A stretch of DNA of 64,000 nucleotides. It comes from an uncultured Bacteroidia bacterium. GTDB lineage: Bacteria > Bacteroidota > Bacteroidia > Bacteroidales > F082. The position numbers and the translations under genes are program-made. Below are positions 27,801 through 34,968 of the stretch, in pieces. The notes below the pieces were generated by a model that did no database searches, was not told the DNA's origin, and was given only the letters and a program-made list of their open reading frames with translations. Within the stretch, counting starts at the first letter, position 1; each line of letters opens with the position of its first letter. The stretch spans positions 1 to 64,000 of the forward strand of contig CACYHX010000017.1 in NCBI GenBank assembly GCA_902774365.1, written 5' to 3'.

Positions 27801-28618
27801 GTACCCCCTGTGACTATACAATTGGCACGCAGGAACTCAGAGTAAGCACCGCCACCGAAAGACACCTCTGCCACATTCTTGTCGGCATCGGAACCACCGA
27901 TGGTCACACCATTGAGGGTCAACTTGGCGTTACCTGAAGGAACGGCTGCAGACGTACCGCAACGTGTTGCGGTGTTGGCCACCAAGGCACCACCACCTCT
28001 GTGATGGGCTATGCACTTGATGATTTTACCACCATTGAGAGTGGCAACACCACGATTGAACACGGCAATGGCTCCGCCTTGGTCGGCACGGCAGTTCTCG
28101 AAATTGCAATTGTTGCAAGTCAGCGTACCTCTCACAAAGATGGCGCCACCATGAGTGTTATAATCAGTGTCATTCAAAGTAGAAAAAACATGGAGGTAAT
28201 TGTTTCTGATGGTCACATCGGTAAGTGTGGCCGTTGCTCCTGCATTCACCACGATGGCAGAATAGCCCGTGTAGTTCGGGCTGGCATTGCACGCATAGCT
28301 GCCGTTGTTACCGTTAATGGTGACCTTGTAAGTGCCACCATTAATAACCAGGGTGGCACCACTCTGGACTTGAAACATGGCAAAGTTTCTTGCACCACGC
28401 GTAATGGTACGATTGGCGCCGCTGGCGTTGATGGTTGTCGTACCTCCTGAAATGAGGATACGACCTGTTAACGTCACATTACCAGTAAGGTTAATTGTGG
28501 TGTTTGCAGAGATGGTTTGGGCTCCTACTGTTCCAGACCAGTTTACTGCCCAGGCATTTCCTACCCATCCCAACAGTGCCAGGACAAGCAGCATTCTCAA
28601 AGTGTGAAGTTTTTTCAT
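21893..28618 (-). CDS. Giant T9SS-secreted right-handed beta-helix surface protein (module 1)
   Basis: The product has 2241 residues from the ATG at 28618 (an in-frame TTG lies 9 bases upstream). The signal peptide is MKKLHTLRMLLVLALLGWVG followed by NAWA. Residues ~75-1165 hold more than thirty short repeats of the type GGGVY/GGGIY followed by TMSGG and NxA, as in polymorphic outer-membrane protein-like parallel beta-helices. Residues ~1415-1540 carry GLUG-like repeats (GGLIGRIGN, GGLIGSIVKG, GGLVAINRGN). A later region with YHWINFKRNSNSH and GYNLLGNPYQAYLDF is shared with the paralogue at 29185-34587. The last ~75 residues form a T9SS sorting domain (GEGLLQVFDVNGRMVAQQEL ... VQKMVISK). It is probably an adhesin or carbohydrate-facing surface protein; the ligand is unknown. 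Confidence 0.88.
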   Translation of the reverse strand: MKKLHTLRMLLVLALLGWVGNAWAVNWSGTVGAQTISANTTINLTGNVTLTGRILISGGTTTINASGANRTITRGARNFAMFQVQSGATLVINGGTYKVTINGNNGSYACNASPNYTGYSAIVVNAGATATLTDVTIRNNYLHVFSTLNDTDYNTHGGAIFVRGTLTCNNCNFENCRADQGGAIAVFNRGVATLNGGKIIKCIAHHRGGGALVANTATRCGTSAAVPSGNAKLTLNGVTIGGSDADKNVAEVSFGGGAYSEFLRANCIVTGGTEISYNKSNYGGHGICVADMGGIELRTSDIHHNTPYNKNNSFHGDFGGGGVYIGGTVTDGATAYIYDGCKVYNNSGARGAGVYMAANMILNMQGGNVYSNTTYTGGDYSAGGGGVFMAGSATNNRGQFNMSGGSIYSNKATSNPGGGVYLGAGTVTISGGTIRNNTAQGNGGGVYNELGNVTMSGGSIYSNNANGSANNGGGLYLAGGAFTMSGGKMYSNTANDGAGAYLNAGNFSMSGNAEMYSNQAARHGGGIYLANGSPTVQGSAKIYTNTAGTNGGGLYLYKGTFNMKGGQIYGNVAASNGGGAFLTAQCTYNMTGGSLGVVGQAKNSAPNGGGIYDAGKFTMNGSGATIANNEATTGHGGGAYINTTQATSLTSGSVVGNTAGQNGGGIYVTGGSAVTVSGLSVYDNEAINYGGGLYITSSEGNSFKMTGGSIGTSGHPNKAKSGGGVYDLRSFEMTGGTIGYNIASTNGGGAYINSTVETKITNGTIISNTASNNGGGIYLANGQVTINSATFNGNTANWDNGQGGGIFASGSMTIKGTSSFYKNQANLGGAGVVSNGTFSLQGGTVGGSAANANKARRRGGGFYVTGTSTVTLQGGEVSYNEAITASDGAGGGLYVNSGTMTVSGTSAVIKNNTAKSAGGGVYVEGGSFTMSGGNIGGTVAQGNNTQSGGSGGGLYMKGGTATMTGGAVSGNGAPNGYGGGVYMEGGSCTLSGGAAIGASGRANSARNGGGIYSAGGAITVRGGKINYNTADADGGGIYSNGPTATVLITKEGSTLSYLQYNTAVNGGGIFANRGEVEFVDGTVSLNYASTAGGGMYVNDEGTLKLKGSAILNRNHVPTGKNGGGVYLKGTVVVGEASKAQSVVTADKNFAHDLEGSETAETYEPTKLTRNNIYLPVPVAHAYTETNHRDVITVIEGGISTTSHIGFSVPHNHVPVIFCARSATSWEYLDRFTTGAGHDLNLVLFDDSERYKSVHYTTWPSEFDPDHVYLYGFWPEAVTSLADVPDNGFVVNGDTITISNKEGLAWLISYVNGLNGSDPHTSSDLVVNLEADVAMGDFGWVPIGFLGVSGSTPEPFQGTFNGNGHIVSDISGLVYGQGLDGVLAYGMFGYVNDADINNVFVKNLEYHIDNNPDLVMGALVGEVAGATDINNSETQGILVASNPNAILGGLIGRIGNTGAGSPTIHSTMAISDMTGGTMGGLIGSIVKGDMLNSFANTSFNKTGNSQYAGGLVAINRGNVENCYSRLRPTIPTSNFGSLVGDNNNGTVTYCYAHPGQTTFKVTGNAPTGHGNFGLTYLPYLYGHRDTQVSLADGNNNFVPTGDDVDKQMLIALNAWVNQDAAHKATYTKWGRPWQVSEDMKPLNDDYPILRMPEYEAVAAQNGDPYLYYGLVDDLMADHTAADEAIWMYKSSENVTGDNSASAASLYIAEDVVLLNDNELTAYVGVTLDNSAGLGGAQPTYAEELDVEPDATDWHMVSTPLSDAPIGINYDNGTYDFDFGHPAGMPYYLFFPKDNARHGYFPSHRFGKDYPTSDATIEEGSYFNEWDFYSYDETNYHWINFKRNSNSHHHFDTPEHETIDYYGDGSTLGNETYWIPGKGYFAATREETFLQCLGTLNADEVDYNLTRTEGVPRHGYNLLGNPYQAYLDFDLFALANSEDVDAIWDDRYKASYTILDEDYERTIGGDSVTFYHTYLYGSSDNEGVGAGRFIHPHQGFFVLLEEPADAATAFFYPDQRNATDTVTSKFRGDAHINYPLVNLFAIEENGLADVVTIELGRPTEGGAKVMKGLRLGNGKMWCHYNDEDYTIAYTLPGISEANVRFETVKDTEYTMRWNTRNGEFSYLHLIDNMTGADIDCLSASEYKFFAKKSDYKSRFKLVFGYTGIEEPEEVEANQNFAFVMGDELVVTGEGLLQVFDVNGRMVAQQELHGVQTTMALPNVANGVYVMRLTEGKQSRVQKMVISK

Positions 28619-28771
28619 TTTCTTCAATTCAATTTTAATATTTTAATTCTTTTATCATCAAAAATAGAGCCACACAAAGACAAGTTACCCCATCTTCGTG
28701 TAACTAATTACTTGAAAAGCAGTGATTTAAAAACAGACATCCATTAAAAACGCCCTACTACTCTTCGGGTG

Positions 28772-28779
28772 CAAAAGTA
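28772..28779 (-). promoter_or_regulatory. -7 box TACTTTTG for beta-helix module 1
   Basis: caaaagta on the plus strand gives TACTTTTG, leaving a long leader of about 145 bases before the ATG at 28618. The leader is A+T rich; no riboswitch was recognised. Confidence 0.55.
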
Positions 28780-28818
28780 CAAATAATCTGCAAAAATTAT
28801 TATTATTAGTTGAAAAAA

Positions 28819-28868
28819 TATAGAAAAATTCGCAATCCAATGATTGTCAATCATTTAGATTGCGAATT
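28819..28868 (-). terminator. Intrinsic terminator after beta-helix module 2
   Basis: Perfect 11-base arms aattcgcaatc (28827-28837) and gattgcgaatt (28858-28868), with a nested aatgatt/aatcatt inner stem. On the minus strand the stem is followed by TTT then CTATATTTTTTC. It lies 25 bases after the small gene at 28894 and ends module 2 before the module 1 promoter. Confidence 0.7.
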
Positions 28869-28893
28869 CTAAAGACAGGTTTTCGTCCTAGAT

Positions 28894-29172
28894 TTATTCC
28901 TTTTTTCGGCGTTTGCCGAGCAGGTAGGCACCTCCCAGGGCGGCCAGCACGGCGATGCCGTCGCCGACGGGCGTGTACCAGTCCACACCCAGGCCGTAGC
29001 CCTGTGGCAGGTTGATGAACACCTGCGGGTCCTCCGGCTCGCGGTAGTTCTCGTCGCCGTCCATCATGAACACCTGCGCCTGCGCCGTCATGGCCATGGC
29101 CATCATCAGGACGAGCGCCAAGGCTCTGCGTGTGCTGTGCGTGCCGTTTGTGCTATGCTTGATTCTTTTCAT
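28894..29172 (-). CDS. Small secreted protein with C-terminal PVGxG-helix-KR anchor motif (module 2)
   Basis: The product has 92 residues. The signal region is RALALVLMMAMAMTAQAQ. The middle is acidic, then has a Tyr/Gly-rich stretch (LPQGYGLGVDWYTPVGDG). The tail is GIAVLAALGGAYLLGKRRKK plus E, nearly identical to the tail of the small protein at 21600-21872, although the middles share little. It begins 12 bases after the second beta-helix gene. Repetition of the same gene pair, with the tail as the best conserved part, points to a joint role with the giant protein, perhaps as a membrane-held partner. Confidence 0.75.
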   Translation of the reverse strand: MKRIKHSTNGTHSTRRALALVLMMAMAMTAQAQVFMMDGDENYREPEDPQVFINLPQGYGLGVDWYTPVGDGIAVLAALGGAYLLGKRRKKE

Positions 29173-29184
29173 TGCCGTTCCTCC

Positions 29185-32100
29185 TTATTTGATGACCATT
29201 TTCTGTACCTTGGTTCCCTTGCCGTCGTTGAGGCGCAAGACGTACACGCCGGGCGTCATGCCTGCGGTGGACAGGCCGGACGCTTGCGACGCGTCCCTGC
29301 TCACCACCACGCGACCCAGCATGTCGACGACCTCCAGGAGGCCTTCACCGTCGACGATGATCTCGTCGCCCGATTGATATGCGAAAGTCGGCCCTTCGAC
29401 AGGCTCAGGGACCTCATTCTCTTCCACGTCCTTCCAGTCGCCGATGACGATCTTGAAACGTGACTCGTACTGACTCGGGTCGGCCTCGAAGGCGTAGCTG
29501 CTCGTGGCCAGCATGTCGGTCACCCTGCCCGTGATGTTGTCGACGAGTGTGAGGCTCTCGAACTCCGCGTTCAGCGGCTCCCAACTCAGGGTGTAGGTGC
29601 CGGCCTCGTCGGCCTCGAACCACAGCGGCTGGTAGTCTTCCACCTCGCTACGGAAGAGGATGCCGTAGTTCTCGTTGCCATGGTGCAGGTAGAGCCAGCC
29701 CTTGCTGTCGTTGGCTCTCAGCTTCTCGACGCCTTCGTCATTGTCGCGGCCCAGCTCCAGCACGGCGAAGTCGTTGACGCCTTCGTCGTCGGTCACCGTC
29801 AGGTTGATGAGCGGATAGGCGGGTTGCTCGTCGCGGAAGGTGGCGCCGTTGGCGTCGTTGCTCCGCATGGCGTTGGTGAAGGTCACCGTGGCGGCCGTCG
29901 ACGTCCGCACGATGAAGCCCTGGTGCATGTTGAGCGTGCCCGTGGCGGCCTTGGCGCCGCGCGACGTGCCTTCCTTGTATTGTATGTAGCCGCCCATCGC
30001 GGCGTCATAGACGGCATAGGTAGGCTCCGTGCCCTTCGCGGCCCACAGTTCCATGTTCTTCGAGGCGAAGCCGCTGAAGTTGAGGTAGCTCTGGTACGGG
30101 TTGCCGATGAGGTTGTAGCCCAGCAGGCCCGCCCATTCGTTGTGGGGGGTGTAGTCGAGGGTGATGCTCACGTCGCCGTTGTTGAGTGTGCCCTTGTTCT
30201 GGAGCAGCTGGTCCTGGTCGATGCTCACCAGATAGCCCTTGCCCGGCGTCAGCGTCGTCTCGTTCGCGTAGGCGATGGGCACCGTCGTGGCGTTCATGTG
30301 CCAGTGGCTGTTGCTGTTGCGCTTCAGGTTGATCCAGTGGTACTCCGGCTCGTAGAAGCAGTACAGGTCCACCTTATTAATATTGGGCAGGTCGCTCGGG
30401 TAGAGCGACTGGTCGTTGTTATTGATGATGGTGACGTTGCAGGGATTCTCCGCCCAGCTGAAGGGCACCTGCGACGTCGTGCCGTAATTGAACCCGATGC
30501 CGCTGTCGCTCAGCGACGAGCTGAGGAAGTGCCAGCCGCGAGGACTGCCGGGTAGCGTCTGGCTCGTGTAGGCCTCAATAGAAGAGGTTGGAGTGCTTAA
30601 TCCTACGTCTTGCAACAGCGACACGTTCTCGTCAATGTAGACTACCACGCCGCTTCCAGTGCTTGCCGTCGTTATGTCATGGGCATAGAGGTTCACCGTG
30701 GTGTTGCTCGTGTGGCGCGTCAGCATGTTGTCGAGGCTGGTGTGGTAGTCGAGCACCTTGCCGTCGGTGGAGGCCACGCATTTGGTGTTGGCGTATTTGT
30801 GCACCGGGAAGTCGCCGTTGATGTTGCCCGCGCCCGTGCTGTAGCCGCCCGCCGTGGTGCGTTTCCATTCGGCGCCGCTGCCCCTTTGCTGGTTCAGCAG
30901 GGCCAGCAGCGCGGTGCCGTTCACCGTGTTGTCGTTCGCCCTGTTGTAAAGGTAGGGGGCGACGGGGTTGGTGTAGACGCCGTTGCTGCCGCTCGCCGTG
31001 GTGCCCGACGGGCCGTAGCAGTTCGTCACCGTGCCGGGCGTCATGGTGCCCGTGAACGAGGTGGTGCCGCGCACGTAGCAGTTGTCCATCGTGCCGCTGT
31101 TGCTGCCGATGAGGCCGCCCACGGTGCCCGAGGTGGTGAGGGTGGCGTTGGCGAAGCTGTTCTTCAAAGTGCCGCCGGCCAGGCGTCCCACCAGGCCGCC
31201 CATCGTGGTGCCGCCGCTCATCACAGGCATCGCGCTGCACGAGTGGATCGTGCCCGACGCCTCGCCTGCCAGGCCGCCGATGTAGGTGCCGCTGCCGCCC
31301 GTCATCGTCACTGCCGCCTCGCTGTTGGTGATGGTGCCGCTTGTCATCTGTCCCACCAAGCCGCCCATGTAGCCCGACGTCGTGCAGTTGAAGTTGCCGC
31401 TCACCACGAAGGTGTTCGTGATGGTGCCGCCGTCGACGCAGCCGAACATGCCCACGCAGTCGTAGGGCAGCACGGTCTTGAGGTTGCTGATGGTATAGTA
31501 TTGTCCATCGTAGTTGCCTTTGAACGTCCGCGTCGTCGTCGTGCTGCACGCCACGTCGGAGTAGCCTATGGGCTCCCAGTAATGGGCCGACATGTCGATG
31601 TCGGCGGCCTGTTGGATGGTATAGTCGGTATAGTCCGTCCCGTTGTTCACCTGTTGGGCGATATAGGCCAAGCCTGCGGCATTGAGAACGCTGACTGTGG
31701 TGCCGTTGATGCTGACACCATTGGCGTTGGCGTTGTTTTTCCAGGTCTCGACGAAATAGAGGTTGGTATTCACATAGGGGCTGCTGCTCAGTTGGAACAC
31801 GCCGTACGAGGCTTGGTCGTCGAAGAAGAAGCGGTTGTCGTAGGCGGTTTTGCAGTTCGCCGCCGTTCCGGTGACGATTCGTGTGTATTGGGCGTTGTAG
31901 CCGTCCGTGCTCGTCTGGTAGTCGTGCGTTTTGGTGACGCCTATCGACGAAGTGCAGTTGAGAGTCCCGATGTTCACATATTTCTGGGCTGCATCCGAAG
32001 GGATGAACACGTTGTTCTTGGCGCCCGACACGGTGTTGTTGTCGATGAGCACCGTTCCCTCAACCGTCATGGTGCTATACTTATAAACGCCGCCGCCGCT

Positions 32101-34587
32101 CGTCGTGGCCGTATTGCTCCGGATGTTGCCCTTGCAGGTGAACGCACCTGCGGCAACGTAGACGCCGCCGCCGTTTGCGGCGCTGTTGTTGTTGATGCTT
32201 TTTGAAGCGGGCAGGGTGAAATTGACTTTCGAATACACGCCGCCGCCACTTGCGGAAGCCGTGTTGTAGGCTATCGTGCCGTTGGTATAGGTAAACGTGC
32301 CGCCGTTGGCGTAGACGCCGCCACCGTTGGCAGCGGAATTGCCTTTACCAGATGTACCAATAATTCCATTTGTCAATGTAAAAGCACCACCAGCTATGTA
32401 AACTCCACCTCCATTTCTTGTTGCTGTGTTATTTTCAATTGTAGCAGCATTAGTTACCGTTACTGTGCCTGCATTACCATCATTCAAGGCTATATAGATA
32501 CCTGCGCCATCATTAGTAGTATTGTTACCATCGATGGTTCCTCCCTTTAAATTAAACACATTAGAGGCGTTACCTGTCAAGTAAACACCACCGCCATAAG
32601 CTGCCGTATTGCCTTCAATAGTACCGCTATTCATTGTTACGGTCTTGCCATTGGTAATATAAACTCCACCGCCGTTCTTTCGGCCAGTGTCGGGACCCGC
32701 CTCATTACCTTTGATTGTGGCTCCCGTTATCGTGCAATTTCCGCCAGTAACATATATGCCGCCACCATGGCCTGTAGTTGTTGTATTGCCTTGAATGGTG
32801 CCATTACATGTAAACGCTCCACTGCCAACATAAACGCCACCGCCATTAACTGCTGTGTTATAGTTGACCCCCCTGCCGTTAGGCAAAGTAAAAGCCAGAT
32901 TCATATACACGCCTCCGCCATTAGCAGAAGCCGTGTTGTAGGCTATTGTGCCACCTGTGAAGGTAAAAGTGCCAGCATTGTAATACACGCCGCCACCATT
33001 TTTTGCTTTATTGCCATTTCCAGACGCACCAATATTTCCAGCTTTAATCTCGAACGTGCCGTTCCCAATGTAAACACCTCCACCATCACCAGACTCTGCC
33101 TTATTTCCAAGTATCTCACCGCCCGCCATAGTGAATGTTCCGTTTGTACATAAACCTCCACCGTTGCTAGCCGAGGCAGTATTGCTATTAATCTTGTTGC
33201 TTGTTCCGTTCAAATTGAACGTGATATTTGCAGCTACATGAATACCGCCACCAGTATTACTTGTTGCCGTATTACCAGTAACAGTTAGAGTGGAAGCTGT
33301 AACAGTTCCATTAGTTGTATTATCAGACACGCACACACCTCCACCATATGTAGCAGCAGTATTGTTGCTGATAGTTCCTTTCAAGGTAGTATTTTGTTTA
33401 GTTTTGATATAAACACCGCCTCCGCTACCTGTAGTAGCTTCATTTTTGTTGATGGTAATTGTACCATTCGCAGCGGACAAGTTCAGCTTGCCATAGTCAA
33501 AAATACCGCCTCCCGCTTTTGCCTTATTGGGATAACTATTTGTTCCTATGGTTCCAGCTTTCATAGTGAAACTTCCGTCTGCGGTAACATACACACCACC
33601 GCCATTGCCACTAGTTGCAGTATTGCCGCTAATCTCGCCGCCTTCCATAGTGAATGTGCCATTGCAATAAATACCGCCTCCACTTCCAGCACTTGCTGTA
33701 TTGCTTCGAATAATAGCACCATTTTGTATTACCAATTGCGAAGAAGCTATACCCATATTAATAGCACCTCCTCCGTTTGCTCCAGTAGCCGTGTTGCCAC
33801 TTATTGTTCCACCGTCAATCGTCAGTTTGGTTTTAGTATGTAAATAAATGGCGCCTCCCGTAGGCCCAGAATTACTTTTTATAGTACAGCTCTCGAGAGT
33901 CGCCTGACCTCCATCTGAAACAACAATGGCGGCACCACCAAGGTATGAAGTGTTGTCCGAGAATGTCGTACCAGAAACCGTTACCATATTATTCTGCAAG
34001 GTACTTGAAGTACCGGGATTAACATATAATGCCCCGCTCCATGAAGAGGTTCCATCGTTTTTTGAAAAAGTACAATTTTCTATCTTGTTATTTTTGCCAG
34101 CGATAAAGACGGTACCGAAACGACATTTATGTCTTTTGAATGTCACACTCGTACACTCAAGAGTACCTGCGGAATATATAGCAGCGCCATCAAGATGATT
34201 AGCGATGGAAGGCTGTTTGTTACGGCCATCAATAGTAATGGTATAATTGCCATTCTTTATTATTATTAAACGCCCACCCGCCTGTACTTCAAATAATTGG
34301 CAACCAGCACCATAAGTAGTCCATTCATAGCCATCCCCTCTTTGCAAGATTTGGGAACTTCCAGTAGCCTTTATCGTAACTGTGACACCATTTGGAATAA
34401 CCACCTTTCCAGTCAAAGTGACCGTTCCTGTAACACTAACCGTACGTGAACTCATCGTCCCACCAGTATTCGTACCTGTCCCCCAAGTATTTTGATTAGC
34501 GCCATACCCCCAAGCCTCTCTCATTCCTCCCAGCAGTGCCAACAGCAGAGCGAGAAATATGATAAAATGTCTTTGTGGTTTCGTCAT
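29185..34587 (-). CDS. Giant T9SS-secreted right-handed beta-helix surface protein (module 2)
   Basis: The product has 1800 residues, with signal peptide MTKPQRHFIIFLALLLALLG followed by GMREAWG. Residues ~60-860 carry more than twenty GGGVY-type beta-helix rungs. Residues ~1045-1175 hold GLUG repeats (GGLVGQMTSG, GGLAGEASG, GGLVGRLAGG, GGLIGSNSG). YHWINLKRNSNSHWH and GYNLIGNPYQSYLNF match module 1. The C-terminal T9SS domain is GEGLLEVVDMLGRVVVSR ... VQKMVIK. The gene is a compositional mosaic: my counts give 40% G+C for 33181-33480 but 69% for 30901-31200, with an abrupt switch near 32340. A PEPVEG peptide before the sorting domain is encoded by a dispersed repeat at 29392. It is probably a surface adhesin; the ligand is unknown. 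Confidence 0.88.
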   Translation of the reverse strand: MTKPQRHFIIFLALLLALLGGMREAWGYGANQNTWGTGTNTGGTMSSRTVSVTGTVTLTGKVVIPNGVTVTIKATGSSQILQRGDGYEWTTYGAGCQLFEVQAGGRLIIIKNGNYTITIDGRNKQPSIANHLDGAAIYSAGTLECTSVTFKRHKCRFGTVFIAGKNNKIENCTFSKNDGTSSWSGALYVNPGTSSTLQNNMVTVSGTTFSDNTSYLGGAAIVVSDGGQATLESCTIKSNSGPTGGAIYLHTKTKLTIDGGTISGNTATGANGGGAINMGIASSQLVIQNGAIIRSNTASAGSGGGIYCNGTFTMEGGEISGNTATSGNGGGVYVTADGSFTMKAGTIGTNSYPNKAKAGGGIFDYGKLNLSAANGTITINKNEATTGSGGGVYIKTKQNTTLKGTISNNTAATYGGGVCVSDNTTNGTVTASTLTVTGNTATSNTGGGIHVAANITFNLNGTSNKINSNTASASNGGGLCTNGTFTMAGGEILGNKAESGDGGGVYIGNGTFEIKAGNIGASGNGNKAKNGGGVYYNAGTFTFTGGTIAYNTASANGGGVYMNLAFTLPNGRGVNYNTAVNGGGVYVGSGAFTCNGTIQGNTTTTGHGGGIYVTGGNCTITGATIKGNEAGPDTGRKNGGGVYITNGKTVTMNSGTIEGNTAAYGGGVYLTGNASNVFNLKGGTIDGNNTTNDGAGIYIALNDGNAGTVTVTNAATIENNTATRNGGGVYIAGGAFTLTNGIIGTSGKGNSAANGGGVYANGGTFTYTNGTIAYNTASASGGGVYSKVNFTLPASKSINNNSAANGGGVYVAAGAFTCKGNIRSNTATTSGGGVYKYSTMTVEGTVLIDNNTVSGAKNNVFIPSDAAQKYVNIGTLNCTSSIGVTKTHDYQTSTDGYNAQYTRIVTGTAANCKTAYDNRFFFDDQASYGVFQLSSSPYVNTNLYFVETWKNNANANGVSINGTTVSVLNAAGLAYIAQQVNNGTDYTDYTIQQAADIDMSAHYWEPIGYSDVACSTTTTRTFKGNYDGQYYTISNLKTVLPYDCVGMFGCVDGGTITNTFVVSGNFNCTTSGYMGGLVGQMTSGTITNSEAAVTMTGGSGTYIGGLAGEASGTIHSCSAMPVMSGGTTMGGLVGRLAGGTLKNSFANATLTTSGTVGGLIGSNSGTMDNCYVRGTTSFTGTMTPGTVTNCYGPSGTTASGSNGVYTNPVAPYLYNRANDNTVNGTALLALLNQQRGSGAEWKRTTAGGYSTGAGNINGDFPVHKYANTKCVASTDGKVLDYHTSLDNMLTRHTSNTTVNLYAHDITTASTGSGVVVYIDENVSLLQDVGLSTPTSSIEAYTSQTLPGSPRGWHFLSSSLSDSGIGFNYGTTSQVPFSWAENPCNVTIINNNDQSLYPSDLPNINKVDLYCFYEPEYHWINLKRNSNSHWHMNATTVPIAYANETTLTPGKGYLVSIDQDQLLQNKGTLNNGDVSITLDYTPHNEWAGLLGYNLIGNPYQSYLNFSGFASKNMELWAAKGTEPTYAVYDAAMGGYIQYKEGTSRGAKAATGTLNMHQGFIVRTSTAATVTFTNAMRSNDANGATFRDEQPAYPLINLTVTDDEGVNDFAVLELGRDNDEGVEKLRANDSKGWLYLHHGNENYGILFRSEVEDYQPLWFEADEAGTYTLSWEPLNAEFESLTLVDNITGRVTDMLATSSYAFEADPSQYESRFKIVIGDWKDVEENEVPEPVEGPTFAYQSGDEIIVDGEGLLEVVDMLGRVVVSRDASQASGLSTAGMTPGVYVLRLNDGKGTKVQKMVIK
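29392..29410. repeat. Short repeat cccttcgacaggctcaggg inside a coding region
   Basis: This 19-base motif is a well-known fragment of dispersed repeats in many genomes and is translated here on the minus strand as PEPVEG. The equivalent place in the paralogue reads EEPEEVEANQN, so the motif may be an in-frame insertion in the linker before the T9SS domain. Confidence 0.45.
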
Positions 34588-34608
34588 TTTTATCTTCGTT
34601 TTGGCGCC

Positions 34609-34680
34609 GAGGGCGCCTGGTTTGTCATTCCGTTTGGGACATCCCGAGACGCTGCGGCTCCATCTCGAAGAAGGAAAGGG
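34609..34680. repeat. Probable remnant of a dispersed repeat in the module 2 leader
   Basis: The stretch with gtcattccg, catcccgag and ccatctcgaagaagg resembles the edges of dispersed palindromic repeats (compare tcggtatgaca in element B). It lies in the ~155-base leader of the second beta-helix gene. Pairing is poor and the boundaries are uncertain. Confidence 0.25.
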
Positions 34681-34741
34681 AAACCATCTTGTTGATATGC
34701 AAAAAGATAGAATACCTTTGCAGGCCTTGAGAAATCCGCTG

Positions 34742-34749
34742 CAAAAGTA
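34742..34749 (-). promoter_or_regulatory. -7 box TACTTTTG for beta-helix module 2
   Basis: caaaagta on the plus strand gives TACTTTTG, the same box as module 1, again with a long leader (~155 bases). Confidence 0.55.
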
Positions 34750-34850
34750 GTAATTTTTTCTTGATAATGAAAGAAGAAAAGAGCGATTATTTTGGGTAAG
34801 AAAAATGGGTGGTACGCGAGGGAAAGGTTGGGCAAAGACAAAGGAAGTTC

Positions 34851-34938
34851 GGGCGAAATCTATGCGATTTTGGGTAGATTTCGCCCAGAAATGCTGTTTT
34901 GTGGGCGAAATCTATGCATTTTTGGGTAGATTTCGCCC
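34851..34938. repeat. Two tandem 36-base palindromes before the AAA ATPase gene
   Basis: Arms gggcgaaatc and gatttcgccc flank 16-base centres (tatgcgattttgggta and tatgcatttttgggta) at 34851-34886 and 34903-34938. The units differ only around the centre and repeat with a 52-base period. The second ends 6 bases before a TTTG that fits a -33 box (34945-34948) of the promoter at 34969. This placement suggests an operator or a pair of hairpins from a small repeat family. Confidence 0.65.
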
Positions 34939-34968
34939 GAAATGTTTGCGTGATATGTCCAAATGTGG

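Noticed and set aside
21893..28618. Autotransporter (type V) adhesin
   Set aside because: The beta-helix looks like an autotransporter passenger, but there is no C-terminal membrane barrel; the end is a T9SS sorting domain.
34851..34938. Possible CRISPR repeats
   Set aside because: Only two units, each internally palindromic, with near-identical 16-base centres and a 16-base gap; no cas genes. Better explained as an operator or palindromic repeat.
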